Positions 48,001 to 58,761 of a stretch of DNA of 64,000 nucleotides are shown in pieces. The stretch's first letter is position 1; each line of letters starts with the position of its first letter. The notes beneath the pieces were generated by a model. The model searched no databases. It saw only the letters and a program-made list of their open reading frames with translations, and was not told the DNA's origin. Source of the DNA: Neurospora crassa OR74A (Eukaryota > Ascomycota > Sordariomycetes > Sordariales > Sordariaceae); contig NC_026503.1 of the NCBI RefSeq assembly GCF_000182925.2, forward strand, positions 1,612,001-1,676,000, in the 5' to 3' direction. The position numbers and the translations under genes were made by a program.

Positions 48001-49659
48001 CTGTATCTGGCCAACTGGTTTCTGGATGCACTGTGTGGTCAAAGAAATTTGATGACGGGTCTCGCAACACGAAGCAACACACTTCGACACGTTAGCTGGC
48101 CAGGTACCTGCAGAGCGGCATAGCGCTATGCTGTCGGCGAAAGCTGCGCCAGAAGAAACATTTAGGCTTATCGATGAGACGCCCCTGCCCCGCGCCTTGC
48201 ATCCCGGCCTTCAGGTCCTTCCCCTTTTCTGGTCGACATGTCAAACCCGCCCCACCTTGGCGAGGTACTCGAGACATGACCGGCCAACAGCTGTCCAGTC
48301 ACAGCCGGCGCCTTTTTGCTGGGAGCGCACAACAGACACACAAAAAAGAAAGGGAAATGGCCTTTCTCATCTCAGACTTGTGACGCACCTCAGTTTGCGA
48401 GACTCACCGCTCTGGAAAAGGTGGGCAAGTGGGCAAGGTGGGCAGCCCGCGAAAACAGGTGTCCCAGCATTGCTGGCTTTCACCTCGAACATCTTTTGCT
48501 CGCGGCGAGGCCATGATGTCGAGTGCCTCGATTTAACTTCCTTGCGACTTAGGTTGCAAGACCGGATGGAAAGTGTTATGTTTAGTAGGTAGAGGCAGGT
48601 AGGTAGGTAATCCTGTCCCGTCCCAACCACTGGAATTAAAGACCAGGGAATCTTGCCCATTTATTTGTAGACTGCTCATCGGAAGGGAGGACGTGGGAGA
48701 CAAGCCTGCCGTAGAGGTAGTACCCTGTACCTTTCGGCACCCCTCGATCAGGCGAGCTAGGCCAAATCGAGAGTCTGCAAAAATTTGCGAATGTTTGGCA
48801 CCTGCGGTTTCGTAGCGGGCGTCGTCGGGTCGGGGGGGTTCTGGGTGCTAAAACGCGGTGACTGCACACTGGTAAGGTACGACATCTGAAGGAGGCCTGT
48901 CGAGGGTGACCTACCTAATTGCAGGGCACCTGGCTTACTTACCGGGCCTCCATCTACGACCTGACTTCCACTTCGTTCCCTTGAGAGGGCCACCCCCCAC
49001 ACGGTCTAGGCTCGCTGGTTTACACACGGTGCTGGCACTGGCACACTGCACTTCAGTTTTGGCTGGCACACCTCCCGTCCACCTCACTGGCACTCGCAGC
49101 CCCAGTGCAGTACAGCCGGAGTGCAGGCAACGGGAAACGGGCGTGGGAACTGCGCGTGGAACTGTCCCCCCTCTCTGCGCAAACCATCTTTTCTACCCCG
49201 TTCCCCCTCTTCTCATTTTCCAAAACCCCTCCAGCTTTCCCTCCCGCATCCATCCCCATCCCCATCACCACCACCCACGCCAGCCACCACGACAAAAGGT
49301 CGGCATTCCACAACCGCATCCGCCGAACAGTCTTTGCTTCCCACGGCAAGACGACCCCTCTGCAATTCAATTGGCAGGGGCTTCCCTCACCATCCGCCAC
49401 GGTTTCTTCTTCCATGATTATATCACCAATGAGCAGCTTCACGACACAGAGTCACGTCGACACACTTTAAGTCCTACGGGAGCGCCCGCGAGCGAAGGAG
49501 TCAGGCGATCTCAACTATCGTTCTGTGAGGATCAACTGGACTTCCGACCACCACACCTAATTGTCGCCGTCCACGTCGATCCCGTTGTAGCAGTTCGAGC
49601 CATCCGCAAGAGGTAGCGAGGCAGCTTCACCACCAGAACCGACATCCCCCACATCCAAA

Positions 49660-52263
49660 ATGCCAGGCGCAAGCGTGGCTGTCGCGCCTACGACGGCGCC
49701 TGCAACGACCACACCAGCACCAACATCAGCATCAACACCACGAAAGGCGCCAGGCGCTACACAGCCAGAGAGAAAATACAAGTGCCAGTTTTGTGCGAGG
49801 GCCTTCAGCAGGAGCGAACACCGCAGCCGCCACGAACGTTCACGTACGCTTCCTTTCCTCTCCTCTCCTCTCCTTTCCAATACTCGTCTCTTTGCTTTCG
49901 AAGCACTTCTCTCGTTCATGTTTTTTTTGTCCAAACAGTCGCGCTAACATACACTGGCAGACACCAAGGAGCGACCATTCAAGTGTCTCAAGTGCAGAAG
50001 CACCTTCGTACGACGTGATCTCCTTCTCCGACACGACCGCACAGTCCACGCCAAAGATGGCGGCATACCTCTTCACAGCGACGGGAAGCGTCGCGGTGGT
50101 CCCAAGGCGGCTCCTCGCCCTGCCACCGGGCCTGCCAAAACCCCCATGGACATTGACACTTCAGCTCTTGAGCAGTTAGAAGCCAGTAGTGACGGTATAT
50201 TTGATGTGGAAACCGCTGCGATGCTCGTTGCTGACCTTCAACATAAAGCCACCTCCCAGGCGCGAGCAAATGGCGCACCTTACGATGGCAATGGGACCAT
50301 GTCCTTTTCGCAAACCAGCACCCCGACTATTGAGCCCTCGGTACCCTTTACCAACGGTGCGCTCGGTCTTCCCCAGTGGGACAGCTTCATCTCTCACGAC
50401 TCGAAAGCGCACTCGGTCATCTCGGGTCCCGGATCCTTCGATACGTCACATCCCAACCATATGGCCCCCATGGGCGGCCAACACATCAACGGGCTCCCCC
50501 TTTCGTCGCTCCCGCCTTCGGTGAACGGCACCCCCACTCCCCAGTCGCCATTCCTGCCGCACCGCACCCATACTCCTGTGGATGCCACTCAGGCTCACGC
50601 CGGCCAGAAGCCTCCCCCTCCTCAGATCAACAGCGATGAGGAGAGGAACATGATTCTGGACAACATCCGCGCCCACGATGCCGAGCATGCCCTCCCAGAA
50701 GGATTTCGCGTCCCGAGCTTACCGTCGATTAACCGATACCTCGCGACATATTTCGGCTTGTTCCATCATCATCTACCATTCCTTCACCCAGCCTCGTTCG
50801 AACCCACCCGAGTCTCACCACCGCTTCTTCTCGCTCTACTATCGATCGGAGCCCTGTATGCTTTTGATCAAGAGAATGCGTACATGCTTCATATCGGTTC
50901 GAAGATCTTGGTGAACCAATTCCTTCAGCATAAGGAGAATTTCAGCTCGCGCAAGTGCCCGCTCTGGACCATGCAGAGCTCTCTTCTCAACATGATTTTT
51001 GCCAGCTGGAGTGGTGACCCCAAGGGATTGGAATGGGCTTGCTCAATCAAAAGCCTTCTTGCCAACATGGTTGCTGGCAACAGGTATGAGCTCAAGCTTC
51101 GCCAAGAGGCTCGTGAAGGACGCCCCCCAACACGCGCCGAGTGGGTTGAGGATGAAGGTTGCAGGCGTACGTACTATGCGGTATACATCTTCTTCGGTCT
51201 TCTCACCCTCACATTCAACCACACTCCGGCCATCAACTTCAACGAGTTCGAAGACCTGCAGCTCCCAGCCACCGAATTCCTTTGGAACGTCAAGGTTGCT
51301 GATGAGGTGGCCTGGCAAAAGCATCTCGAAGCGTCTCCCGCTCCGACATTTATGGTGGCCCACGATAACCTCTTCCAGGGCGAGACGCTCACGTACAGCG
51401 CTTTTGGAACGCGTGTTATGATCAATGCGCTCTTCTTGGAAGTTTGGTATCACAAGAGGAGTCCCGAGGCTTTGCAGGATGTAGTGACCGAGTACAAGCT
51501 GAGACTCGCCCTTGAGACGTGGGAGAAATCTCTAGAGTTCTGCGAGCACGAGACAGTAGCGGCTCCCCTGCACACGCCCCAAACGGGCCATCCCTTGATT
51601 TTTAACGCTAAGGCCATGTATCGTAATGCGCGTGCTCGCTTGGAGGTGGACTTGAAGACGGTTCAGGAGGCCCTCCGGTACCATGACTCCTACGAGGTCG
51701 CCGCTGCCATGTCGAATGCCCGGGATCGGGTACGACGCTCAGGTGAGATGATCAAGGTCATTCAGGTTTGCTATGACTGCATTGAGACTGCGGTCGATAC
51801 TGGTGTCCGCTGGGTGGCTCGTACCTCGCCTACAAACTGGAGTATCGAGCACCCATTGGGTGGCATGGACCTCATGATCATTCTCAGCCTCTGGCTCTAT
51901 CGTCTGGAACATGACGAGGAGCAGGCGACGGAAGAGGAGCAGGTCATGTACAAGCGTGTGCGAGAGCTGTTTGCGAGGGGGCTTCAGGAAAAGATTGACG
52001 GCCACCTTGGCGCTGTTGTCGCGAGACTCTGGGCCTCAATGCTTGGTGAGGTCGTTGTTTGGGGGTAAGTGATTCCCGAGGACAGCCATTTGACGATTTT
52101 CGGCTAACGTGATTTTGTTTGCAGCATCACCCGTGTTATGGCTGACTCCTTCCGCCTCCATGAGCAAGCCCTCATCGGGTATGTGGATGACATCGAAGCA
52201 TCCCCCAGTGTCACGACCCCTTCGATGACATCTCAAGGGGCCGATGAGGACAGCGTGTATTAG
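49660..52263 (+). CDS. C2H2 zinc-finger transcription factor with fungal_trans domain
   Basis: A nuclear DNA-binding regulator; its targets are unknown. Three exons (49660-49843, 49961-52064, 52125-52263) with introns of 117 and 60 nt give 808 residues. Two consecutive C2H2 fingers lie at residues 42-62 (C42, C45, H58, H62) and 70-91 (C70, C73, H86, H91), joined by the classical linker TKERPF. The first intron cuts the codon of H62, so both fingers are complete only after splicing. After a Pro/Thr-rich spacer, residues ~190-600 form the helical fungal-specific transcription factor domain (RVPSLPSINRYLATYFGLFH, HHLPFLHPASF, LLALLSIGALYAFD). This is the arrangement of fungal two-finger C2H2 plus fungal_trans regulators. 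Exon 3 ends in an acidic tail with TAG at 52261. The preceding long pyrimidine-rich leader and the 14.6-kb empty upstream region suggest complex regulation. Confidence 0.92.
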
Positions 52264-54358
52264 TTGTGACGAAGTTGACGATCTTATTTATGGTTTGTGA
52301 GGGTGGGGTTTCGGCATATACCTTTTTCGAGCGGTTTTGGGTTCTCGTCATTGTTCGGTTTCCTTGCTTTCAGCATTTCATTGTCGCTTCTTCCCCCTTC
52401 AAGAGGGACTTTCCAATCTCTGTTTTTCAATGGCTTCAGGGTTCATCGGCGCGAAGGGGGTGGGGGTCTGAAGGGTTTCCTTGATAATTCTTCTGGGGTA
52501 GCTGTGGCATTTCGCGTCTGCATGGTGGTGGTATTGGGCAATGATGGAGGGACAAGTTTGGTAATCCGGTTTCGCATTGGTCCCGAACGGCATGAAGGAG
52601 GATCAAATCGCGCACAAACGCTGGCGCAAGCCTCTAATAATCCGCAACACCAACACGGTTGCTGGTCCCATGTGGGAAATCTTTTTCCTTCTCACCTTGT
52701 CTCGTTAGCTACGGCGCCCTTACCGCTTTATAATAACCCTTTCACGTCTTCGCCGCTGTTGTGTGCGGCGGCAGACATTCATCTCCTACTCGATTCACTT
52801 TTTTCAGCTTCTGATACCTTTGTTCTACTACAGTTCTTGGCTTTGTTGTCGTTGTCTGTTTTACTTGCCGAATTTTCACACGTTCTGTTTTCTGCCTTAC
52901 CATTTCAGTATTAAGTTTTCCTTATTTCCTTTCTCATTACCCTCCTCTGTACTAGATATCAGGACTAGGGACGCTGTTTCTAGGCAGAACAGGTGGACTG
53001 TAGGAGCGAACGGACTAGTTGGGTTTTGTTCTTGGTCTTTTCCTGTTTTCTTTGATCGTTTTCTCGTTGGGAATGAATGAGCTTTGGTTTGGCGCATAGT
53101 TAGCGAGCTGAACTCAAAAGTTTGTTCAAGAAATACTATAGCAAATCTCCTTACAAGACTGATAGTTAATTCCGAATGGGCATAAAAATGTTAATCTCTC
53201 TATCCTCACTTCTACCTCAAGGTCGTGAGTTGCGTATACAATGTAGACTTGGTGGGTTCGTTGAAGTGGTCTCGATTTTCTCCATATTAATTCACCAAGG
53301 TAGTGTCACAGAAGTTCCTGCATGTAGCCACAAGATCTCTTTTTCTTATTTTTACTTGTACTCGCGATCGCCAGCATGTCTCAGAAATGCATGAGTACAT
53401 TTTCTGATGGCCGGAAACGCCACTCAAGCAGTGCTCCGACTGACATCCACTGCCTTGTAAGCTTAGCTACAGTTGCGTTCTCATTTGCCTTATAAGTATT
53501 TCACGGGGGATAGCAAATAATTTCCAGAGGCAGACGTCACTTAAGCCATCAAGGTTCTCTCAAAGACGGCTGAACGCGCTTGAACGCGGTATAATCTTTG
53601 GGATCAAAAAGACGAAGCTCAAGTACGTACCTCTCTCTACCTGGTGTGAAAGAACGCGTCACGGTCCTTTGCAGCTGGATCTCAACGCCAAACTCATTGA
53701 AAGGGAAGGAACGCACGTAACGGGATGAGGGGAGAAGGTCAGGTGGTGGGAAGGAAGGCCTGTGTTGAAGCAGGTACCCGTCTGTTTGTTGCCGATATTG
53801 CTTCAGCTTCTTTCCTTTTTCGCACACGAAGTCCTTGATCTTCCCGCCCTTGTCTCTTTTCAGTCACTCAGTCTCAGCTCATTTCCTTCCGACATACATC
53901 CTCTCAGTCGAGGAAGTTTCGCTCGTTCCGTCACCGCGCACAGGTATGGTAAACCCGTCTGCACAGCCTTGGCCTTCACTTTGTTCTATCTTTCACTCCA
54001 TCGCCAGAGTCAGTTTCAACCCAGATAGGTTATCAACGGCTCATCAACAACTGAACTAAGCACTAGAATCGCCTTCATAAACCATACTCCATTCTTACAT
54101 ATCGTGCCTTACCGCTACCTTCTCGTTCTTCGGTCGTGTAACGGCTGAATTTCTGACAACCGTCTGAGTAGACTCGGCCTGGGCTTCAAGACACTCAGCA
54201 AGGAGAGACGCGACTCACTCGGTGTGTACCTCACATTACAGATATCTTCTGTTTCACGGCCGTCGCGCGCTTCGGGACTCGGAAATTCATTTCCATCACT
54301 TCCCATTCAACCAAAAAACCACGAACCCTGCGTTCCATGAACCTGTCTCAACTCCGCC
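52264..54358. other. Intergenic region between the C2H2 factor and the GH16 gene
   Basis: T-rich DNA on the plus strand (notably 52760-52960) that probably includes the long 3' untranslated region of the zinc-finger gene, then the promoter and leader of the GH16 gene. The open frames are pyrimidine-rich shadows without family features. No RNA gene was recognised. Confidence 0.5.
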
Positions 54359-55597
54359 ATGATGCTATTGGATATGGCTGGCAACGGGCCGGAGCACGAT
54401 AGTGCTGGCTCTGGTCACTTTGCCAAGCGCCCCTTCTCACTATTCCACTCTCTTTGCCTTCTGGTCGTTGCCTTGGCCTTTTCAGGACAAGTCCTTGCCG
54501 ACTGCGAATGTGGCTATCAAAGTGATAACCTCGACGGCATTTATCAGAATGTCTTCACCGATCTTATTGAGACAAACTTTGCCCGCATGCCCGATATCTC
54601 CACCAATACTGACTGGCTGCGCCAGGAGTTCAACGTGACCAAGGCCAAGGCTCGTGGAGAATATGGCGAGATGTTTTACATCAAGGATGACGTGGAATAT
54701 GTGGACAACATTGGGAACAGGGCCTCTGACGGCCTACAGCTCATTGTCAGACAGGACCTGATTGACGGCATGGTGCCTGTGGCTGAGGTTGATACTGCCA
54801 GACTGGATCTCTCCTATGGCACTTTTCGAGCTTCGATGAAGTTGACGACTATCCCTGGTACCTGTGCGGCATTTTTCTGGGTCAGTATCAGTCCTCGTAT
54901 GTAATTCTTCCTTGGAACTCCGCTAACATATCTTCCTCCGCAGTACTTCAACGATACCCAGGAGATCGACATGGAATTTCTGTCCAAGGACTTCGACCAC
55001 AGCAGAAAGGCTTACCCGGTCAATCTCGTCCTGCAATCCCGAGCCGCCGCCGCGCATGGCTACGACGCCTCGAAAACCGACAACTTCATGCAGGCAAACC
55101 TGCCCTTCGATCCCACGGCCGATTTCCATGAATACCGTATTGATTACAACCCCAGCGAGATTCTCTTTTATGCTGACAGAGTCCTGCTCGCCAAGATGAA
55201 CGGCTCCAATGTTCCGAGTCCTAATTCAAATGGCCACCTGATTCTGTCACATTGGAGCAACGGAAACCCCAAGTGGTCCGGCGGGCCCCCGAAGGAGGAG
55301 GCACCTCTCGTCATCCGCTACATCAAGGCTTACTTCAACTCGACTGACCCCAAGAGAGCGCAGGACTGGGACGGTCGGTGCAAGAATGCGAAGGCGGAGA
55401 CCTCGGTGTGCAAAATTCCTGTTGTGACCAGGGAGAACCAGACTGCAAAGGACTGGTTCTTTAGTGATTATTCGGACATGTCCAAAAATCAGACTGTCTA
55501 TGAAATCAATAGTGGTGCTAGAACCCTTGAGGCGATGGCGCGCTGGATGATTGTTGTTGTTGGTTTGCTGATGATTGGCTTAGCAGATGGCTTCTGA
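54359..55597 (+). CDS. Glycoside hydrolase family 16 beta-glucanase/transglycosidase, possibly GPI-anchored
   Basis: GH16 enzymes cleave or remodel beta-1,3(4)-glucans of the wall or environment. Two exons (54359-54880 and 54944-55597) over a 63-nt intron give 391 residues. A hydrophobic segment at ~30-46 followed by VLA-DC suggests a signal peptide; an ATG at 54374 is an alternative start. The catalytic motif E181-I-D183-M-E185 (QEIDMEFL) has nucleophile and acid/base in the canonical E-x-D-x-E form, and it begins right after the splice junction. Other GH16 landmarks are LSYGTFRASMKL, FHEYRIDYNPSEILFYAD and HLILSHWSNGNPKWSGGPP. The C-terminus has NSGARTLEAMARW followed by a short hydrophobic stretch, compatible with a weak GPI signal. 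Possible N-glycosylation sequons are NVT, NDT, NGS, NST and NQT. No lectin or carbohydrate-binding module is visible. Confidence 0.93.
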
Positions 55598-56244
55598 TGA
55601 GAACCAGTGATTACTTTGGAATCCTGTGGCAAAGAGAGCATATCAACCTACTCATGTGACAGGGAAAGAGTACAAGAGTACTAGTATCTGACTGTTTATA
55701 TGCGAGTTCAGATGTGCCTCAATTGGCTCGCTCAACACCTGCATAGATGTTTGATCAGTCTTGAAACCTGCAATATCAGGGACACGAAAAGGTCATCCGC
55801 CTGTATATGATCAAGAAAGGGGTGTATGAAGAAAACCCCATCTTCGCAAAGTCAAGGTCACATCCACGTTACCCAGGACAGCTCACACATCAACGACGCA
55901 GGAGGGGTTCAACACGCTATCGAAGCCACGTGTGAATGGTCATCTCCACTTCCCCAGGAAGCAGTAAGGGACTGAGGGTGCAATACTCCAACTCGTTAGT
56001 ATGTAGTTGAAGGGTAGCGTGATGACAGAATACCACCCTCCATTGAAACTTGCGTATTCACAAAATGTCATCCTCACACACTTTACCCCAGACTTCTGTG
56101 TAGTGCAAGTAAGGTGTGGGTGTGGCGCTTACTTTCGGAGAATTTCACACCCAAAGCGTCGTCTTACCCAATTACAATGACAGATTTCCCCGGACTTTTG
56201 GCGTTTTTGGCTCGCTAGCTGCGCCGTTTGAAGCCGCCGCATCG

Positions 56245-56428
56245 GTAGTGTACACTACACCTCTGCTGGAATCTACTACTTTGTTAGCGTGGTATCTTCA
56301 CCTCACAGATTTCGACTAGCTGGTGGCGGGCATACCGATCATCTTCTGTGGGAAGGAAAATAAAGTTATCGCCACTTGCAGTGTCACCGCGCTAACAAAG
56401 TAGTGCACATACCTGCAGAGGTGAAGAT
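56245..56428. repeat. Palindrome plus interleaved inverted repeats
   Basis: GTAGTGTACACTAC (56245-56258) is a perfect 14-bp palindrome. Just downstream, 56275-56289 is the exact reverse complement of 56390-56404 (15 bp), and 56294-56304 is the exact reverse complement of 56418-56428 (11 bp). The order is A, B, A', B', so the two stems would interleave rather than nest. In addition, 56258-56265 (ACCTCTGC) can pair with the left part of the B' region. Confidence 0.85.
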
Positions 56429-57593
56429 GGGCATAATGTCAACGTCTTGCTTGTGAAGGCGGTTGAGTGACTGCTGGTCGGATGGCGGGAGGTTAAATCC
56501 AGTCTTTTTGTCGAGATGTTTTGTTGTGGTGGTGATAGGTAGCTACCTCAAATGCCCATCTTGAGTTCTGCGGGTAGGAATTTGTCGGTATACACACATT
56601 TCTACAACGGAACGGGTTGATGCGGTTCAACAATGATAGTAGGTAGGTAGTAGGATAGGATGCAGTGGGAGAGGACTGACGGACTTGATAAGTGGAAGGT
56701 CGGTGGTTGACACTTTCAGTTTCAATCCTTTCGCTAGTTCCCTCCGCGAGAAAGTCTTCGACAGAACACAACTGAAGTCATACATTACTTCTCACAGGAT
56801 TTTGGTTTCAACCTGCGCCAAGGTCAGCTCTCACACGGGAAATGCAAGACATACATACAGATAACCACCCCCAAACGCTGTTAACTGACTGGGTTGTTTC
56901 CAAGGAACCGAGTGACCGAGTTCCATGGCAAACCTACCTACGATCGAAGCCCTCTTTTAGATATTTTTTTTTCCCCTTGTGTCATGTTTACTTGTTTGTG
57001 TGCAGATTTCAATCGGGAGAGAATTACCGATAGGTATGTCCCCTTCCTCTGGATGTGCTTTTTTGTTGGGCTAATATTTTTGGCTGTTTCCTCGCATCCA
57101 TCAATGATTGATTAAGGCCTGGTAGGTTTCAATGCAAGAAGACCCTACATGCCTTTTGACTTGACAAGCGAGCTTAGGTCTTTGCATCATGTCAATACAA
57201 CCCAAAAAAAAAAACGTGGTGTATATATATATGTATACATATCGACCGTTGCGGGCCTGCGCTCCGGTCGCGCCAAGCCGCATAACGTTCAACTCTCATG
57301 ACGCTAGCCCCAATTCATCGATCCCGTTGCAACAATTGGCATATGTGACCGACCGCCTTTGATCATCTGTTTCATCGATATCGGTGCTCCGGATGACTGG
57401 ATGACCTGCATGCAGACGGACGGACGAACGACGTGCTGCTGGATCTGACAGCCCAGGCGATCGGTCAATGTCATTTCATGTCAGCGGGGAGAGAAGATTA
57501 GGTAAAGAAAATTAAGGGCTGGGTCCGGTCACCAGCCATCCCGCTCGGGAATCCTTCCATCTGGGAGAGAGAGAGAGGATTGGCGGCTGGGAG

Positions 57594-57616
57594 GGTTGGT
57601 TGGTTGGTTGGTTGGT
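57594..57616. repeat. (GGTT)n microsatellite
   Basis: Nearly six GGTT units, preceded closely by a short GA tract at about 57564-57577. Intergenic simple sequence. Confidence 0.85.
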
Positions 57617-58761
57617 GCCTTGCTTAAGTTCCCAGCAATCTGTCTCAGCCGGACACCGTTCGGAACAATAAATGCTAAGGCAGGTACACTACAACAACAA
57701 CAACAACAGGTTAGGGTCTGATGTTCTTTTTCGGAGGTTTCGAAGAAGGGGGCGAAAAAGATCCAATCCATGCTTGGACAAAATAGGTATTCCCCCCTCC
57801 CCACTTTTTTTGTTTTCTTTGGGTGTGCGCCATCTTCTTCAAATGTATAAGCCATCATATGTCTTACACCACAAGACGCATTACCAAAAAATCCGCATGA
57901 TGTAAACTGGTTCAGAATCTTCAAGCTAAGTACGTGGATATACAAGGAAGAAAGAGAGCAGGTATACGATGTACCTGAGGATCAACAGGAGACCAAGGAG
58001 TGAAAGCGCCATAGTACCTATAGATGATGAGGAAGCTGTTAAGCAACGTAGCAACTGAACGGTCCCATCAACAATGACAATAGCAGTGGTAGAAGTAGTA
58101 GCAAATAGAAACAGAGACAGTGATACTACCAAAGGGGGATAGGCGCGACTATACTTGGTTGGCGAGGTAGTGACGTTAACAGTTGGAAGTCAGAGGTTGG
58201 CTACCTACACATCCGAAAAGGTGGTGGGGGACTGACTATCTGGCCATGGTTTTTGTCGAAGAATTGGCTGGAAGAAGAGATCTGAGAAGCTTTCAAGTTT
58301 CAACCTTGCCAAGTCCAGGGGCCTGAATATCAGTGATGTGAAAAGACGATGATCTTGTGGGCGCATCACCAGTTGAGGGCAGGTGTTCGGGATTTTTTTT
58401 TTTCCTTCTCTTGGTTTCTCAACTTCCTCGGATCGTACCGTGGATCACGATTTTGTCATTGCATCTATCTGTCTTTGACTGGAATATGGAAAAAGTAGTA
58501 CAAACAGGATATAAAGTGGGCTTTCACATCTGGACAGGCGCCTTGATCTCAGTCAGTTGAGAGAATCATGCTTCACTTTTTCTGCGGAATGGGTAGCATT
58601 TTCAACTAAAGAAAGATATTAAGAGGCATACCTACCTGTCATCCTACCCTCCCACCTGATACCCCCCTTCTCATCTCTTCTTTCATACAAGCAGCAGCCC
58701 CCATCTGTCCTTAGGTACGGCTTGTTTTCCATTCATTTATTTATCACCAAGTCCATCCACC

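Larger units (their letters stand above)
35033..49659. other. 14.6-kb region without a supportable gene, between divergent cdc25 and the C2H2 factor
   Basis: This is the longest gene-free stretch of the window. Many open frames of 60-250 codons occur on both strands but overlap each other, have biased or low-complexity composition and resemble no family. The largest minus-strand frames (42076-42615, 42754-43335, 45411-45920) and plus-strand frames (47493-48095, 48906-49616) were examined and not called. The ends should hold the leaders of cdc25 and of the zinc-finger gene; the right end (49190-49290) is strongly pyrimidine-rich. It also holds poly(A)-rich DNA at 39960-40220, trinucleotide tracts at 35536 and 40445, a small minisatellite at 44992, short GGTA tracts, and TACACTAC-type 8-mers at 36742, 42531 and 44081. 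Long non-coding transcripts or small spliced genes could be present but cannot be shown. Confidence 0.5.
55598..58761. other. Intergenic region between the two glucanase genes
   Basis: No supportable gene lies in these 3.2 kb. It contains a 14-bp perfect palindrome and interleaved inverted repeats at 56245-56428 (listed separately), a GGTA tract near 56639-56655, GA/GGTT microsatellites at 57564-57616, a CAA tract at 57691-57708 and a TACACTAC 8-mer at 57685. The right end is the promoter of the GH64 gene. Confidence 0.55.

Noticed and set aside
35033-49659. Repeat-rich or RIP-mutated transposon island filling the large gap
   Set aside because: The sequence is not strongly AT-rich, lacks the dense stop-codon and TA-rich look of RIP, and shows no terminal repeats.
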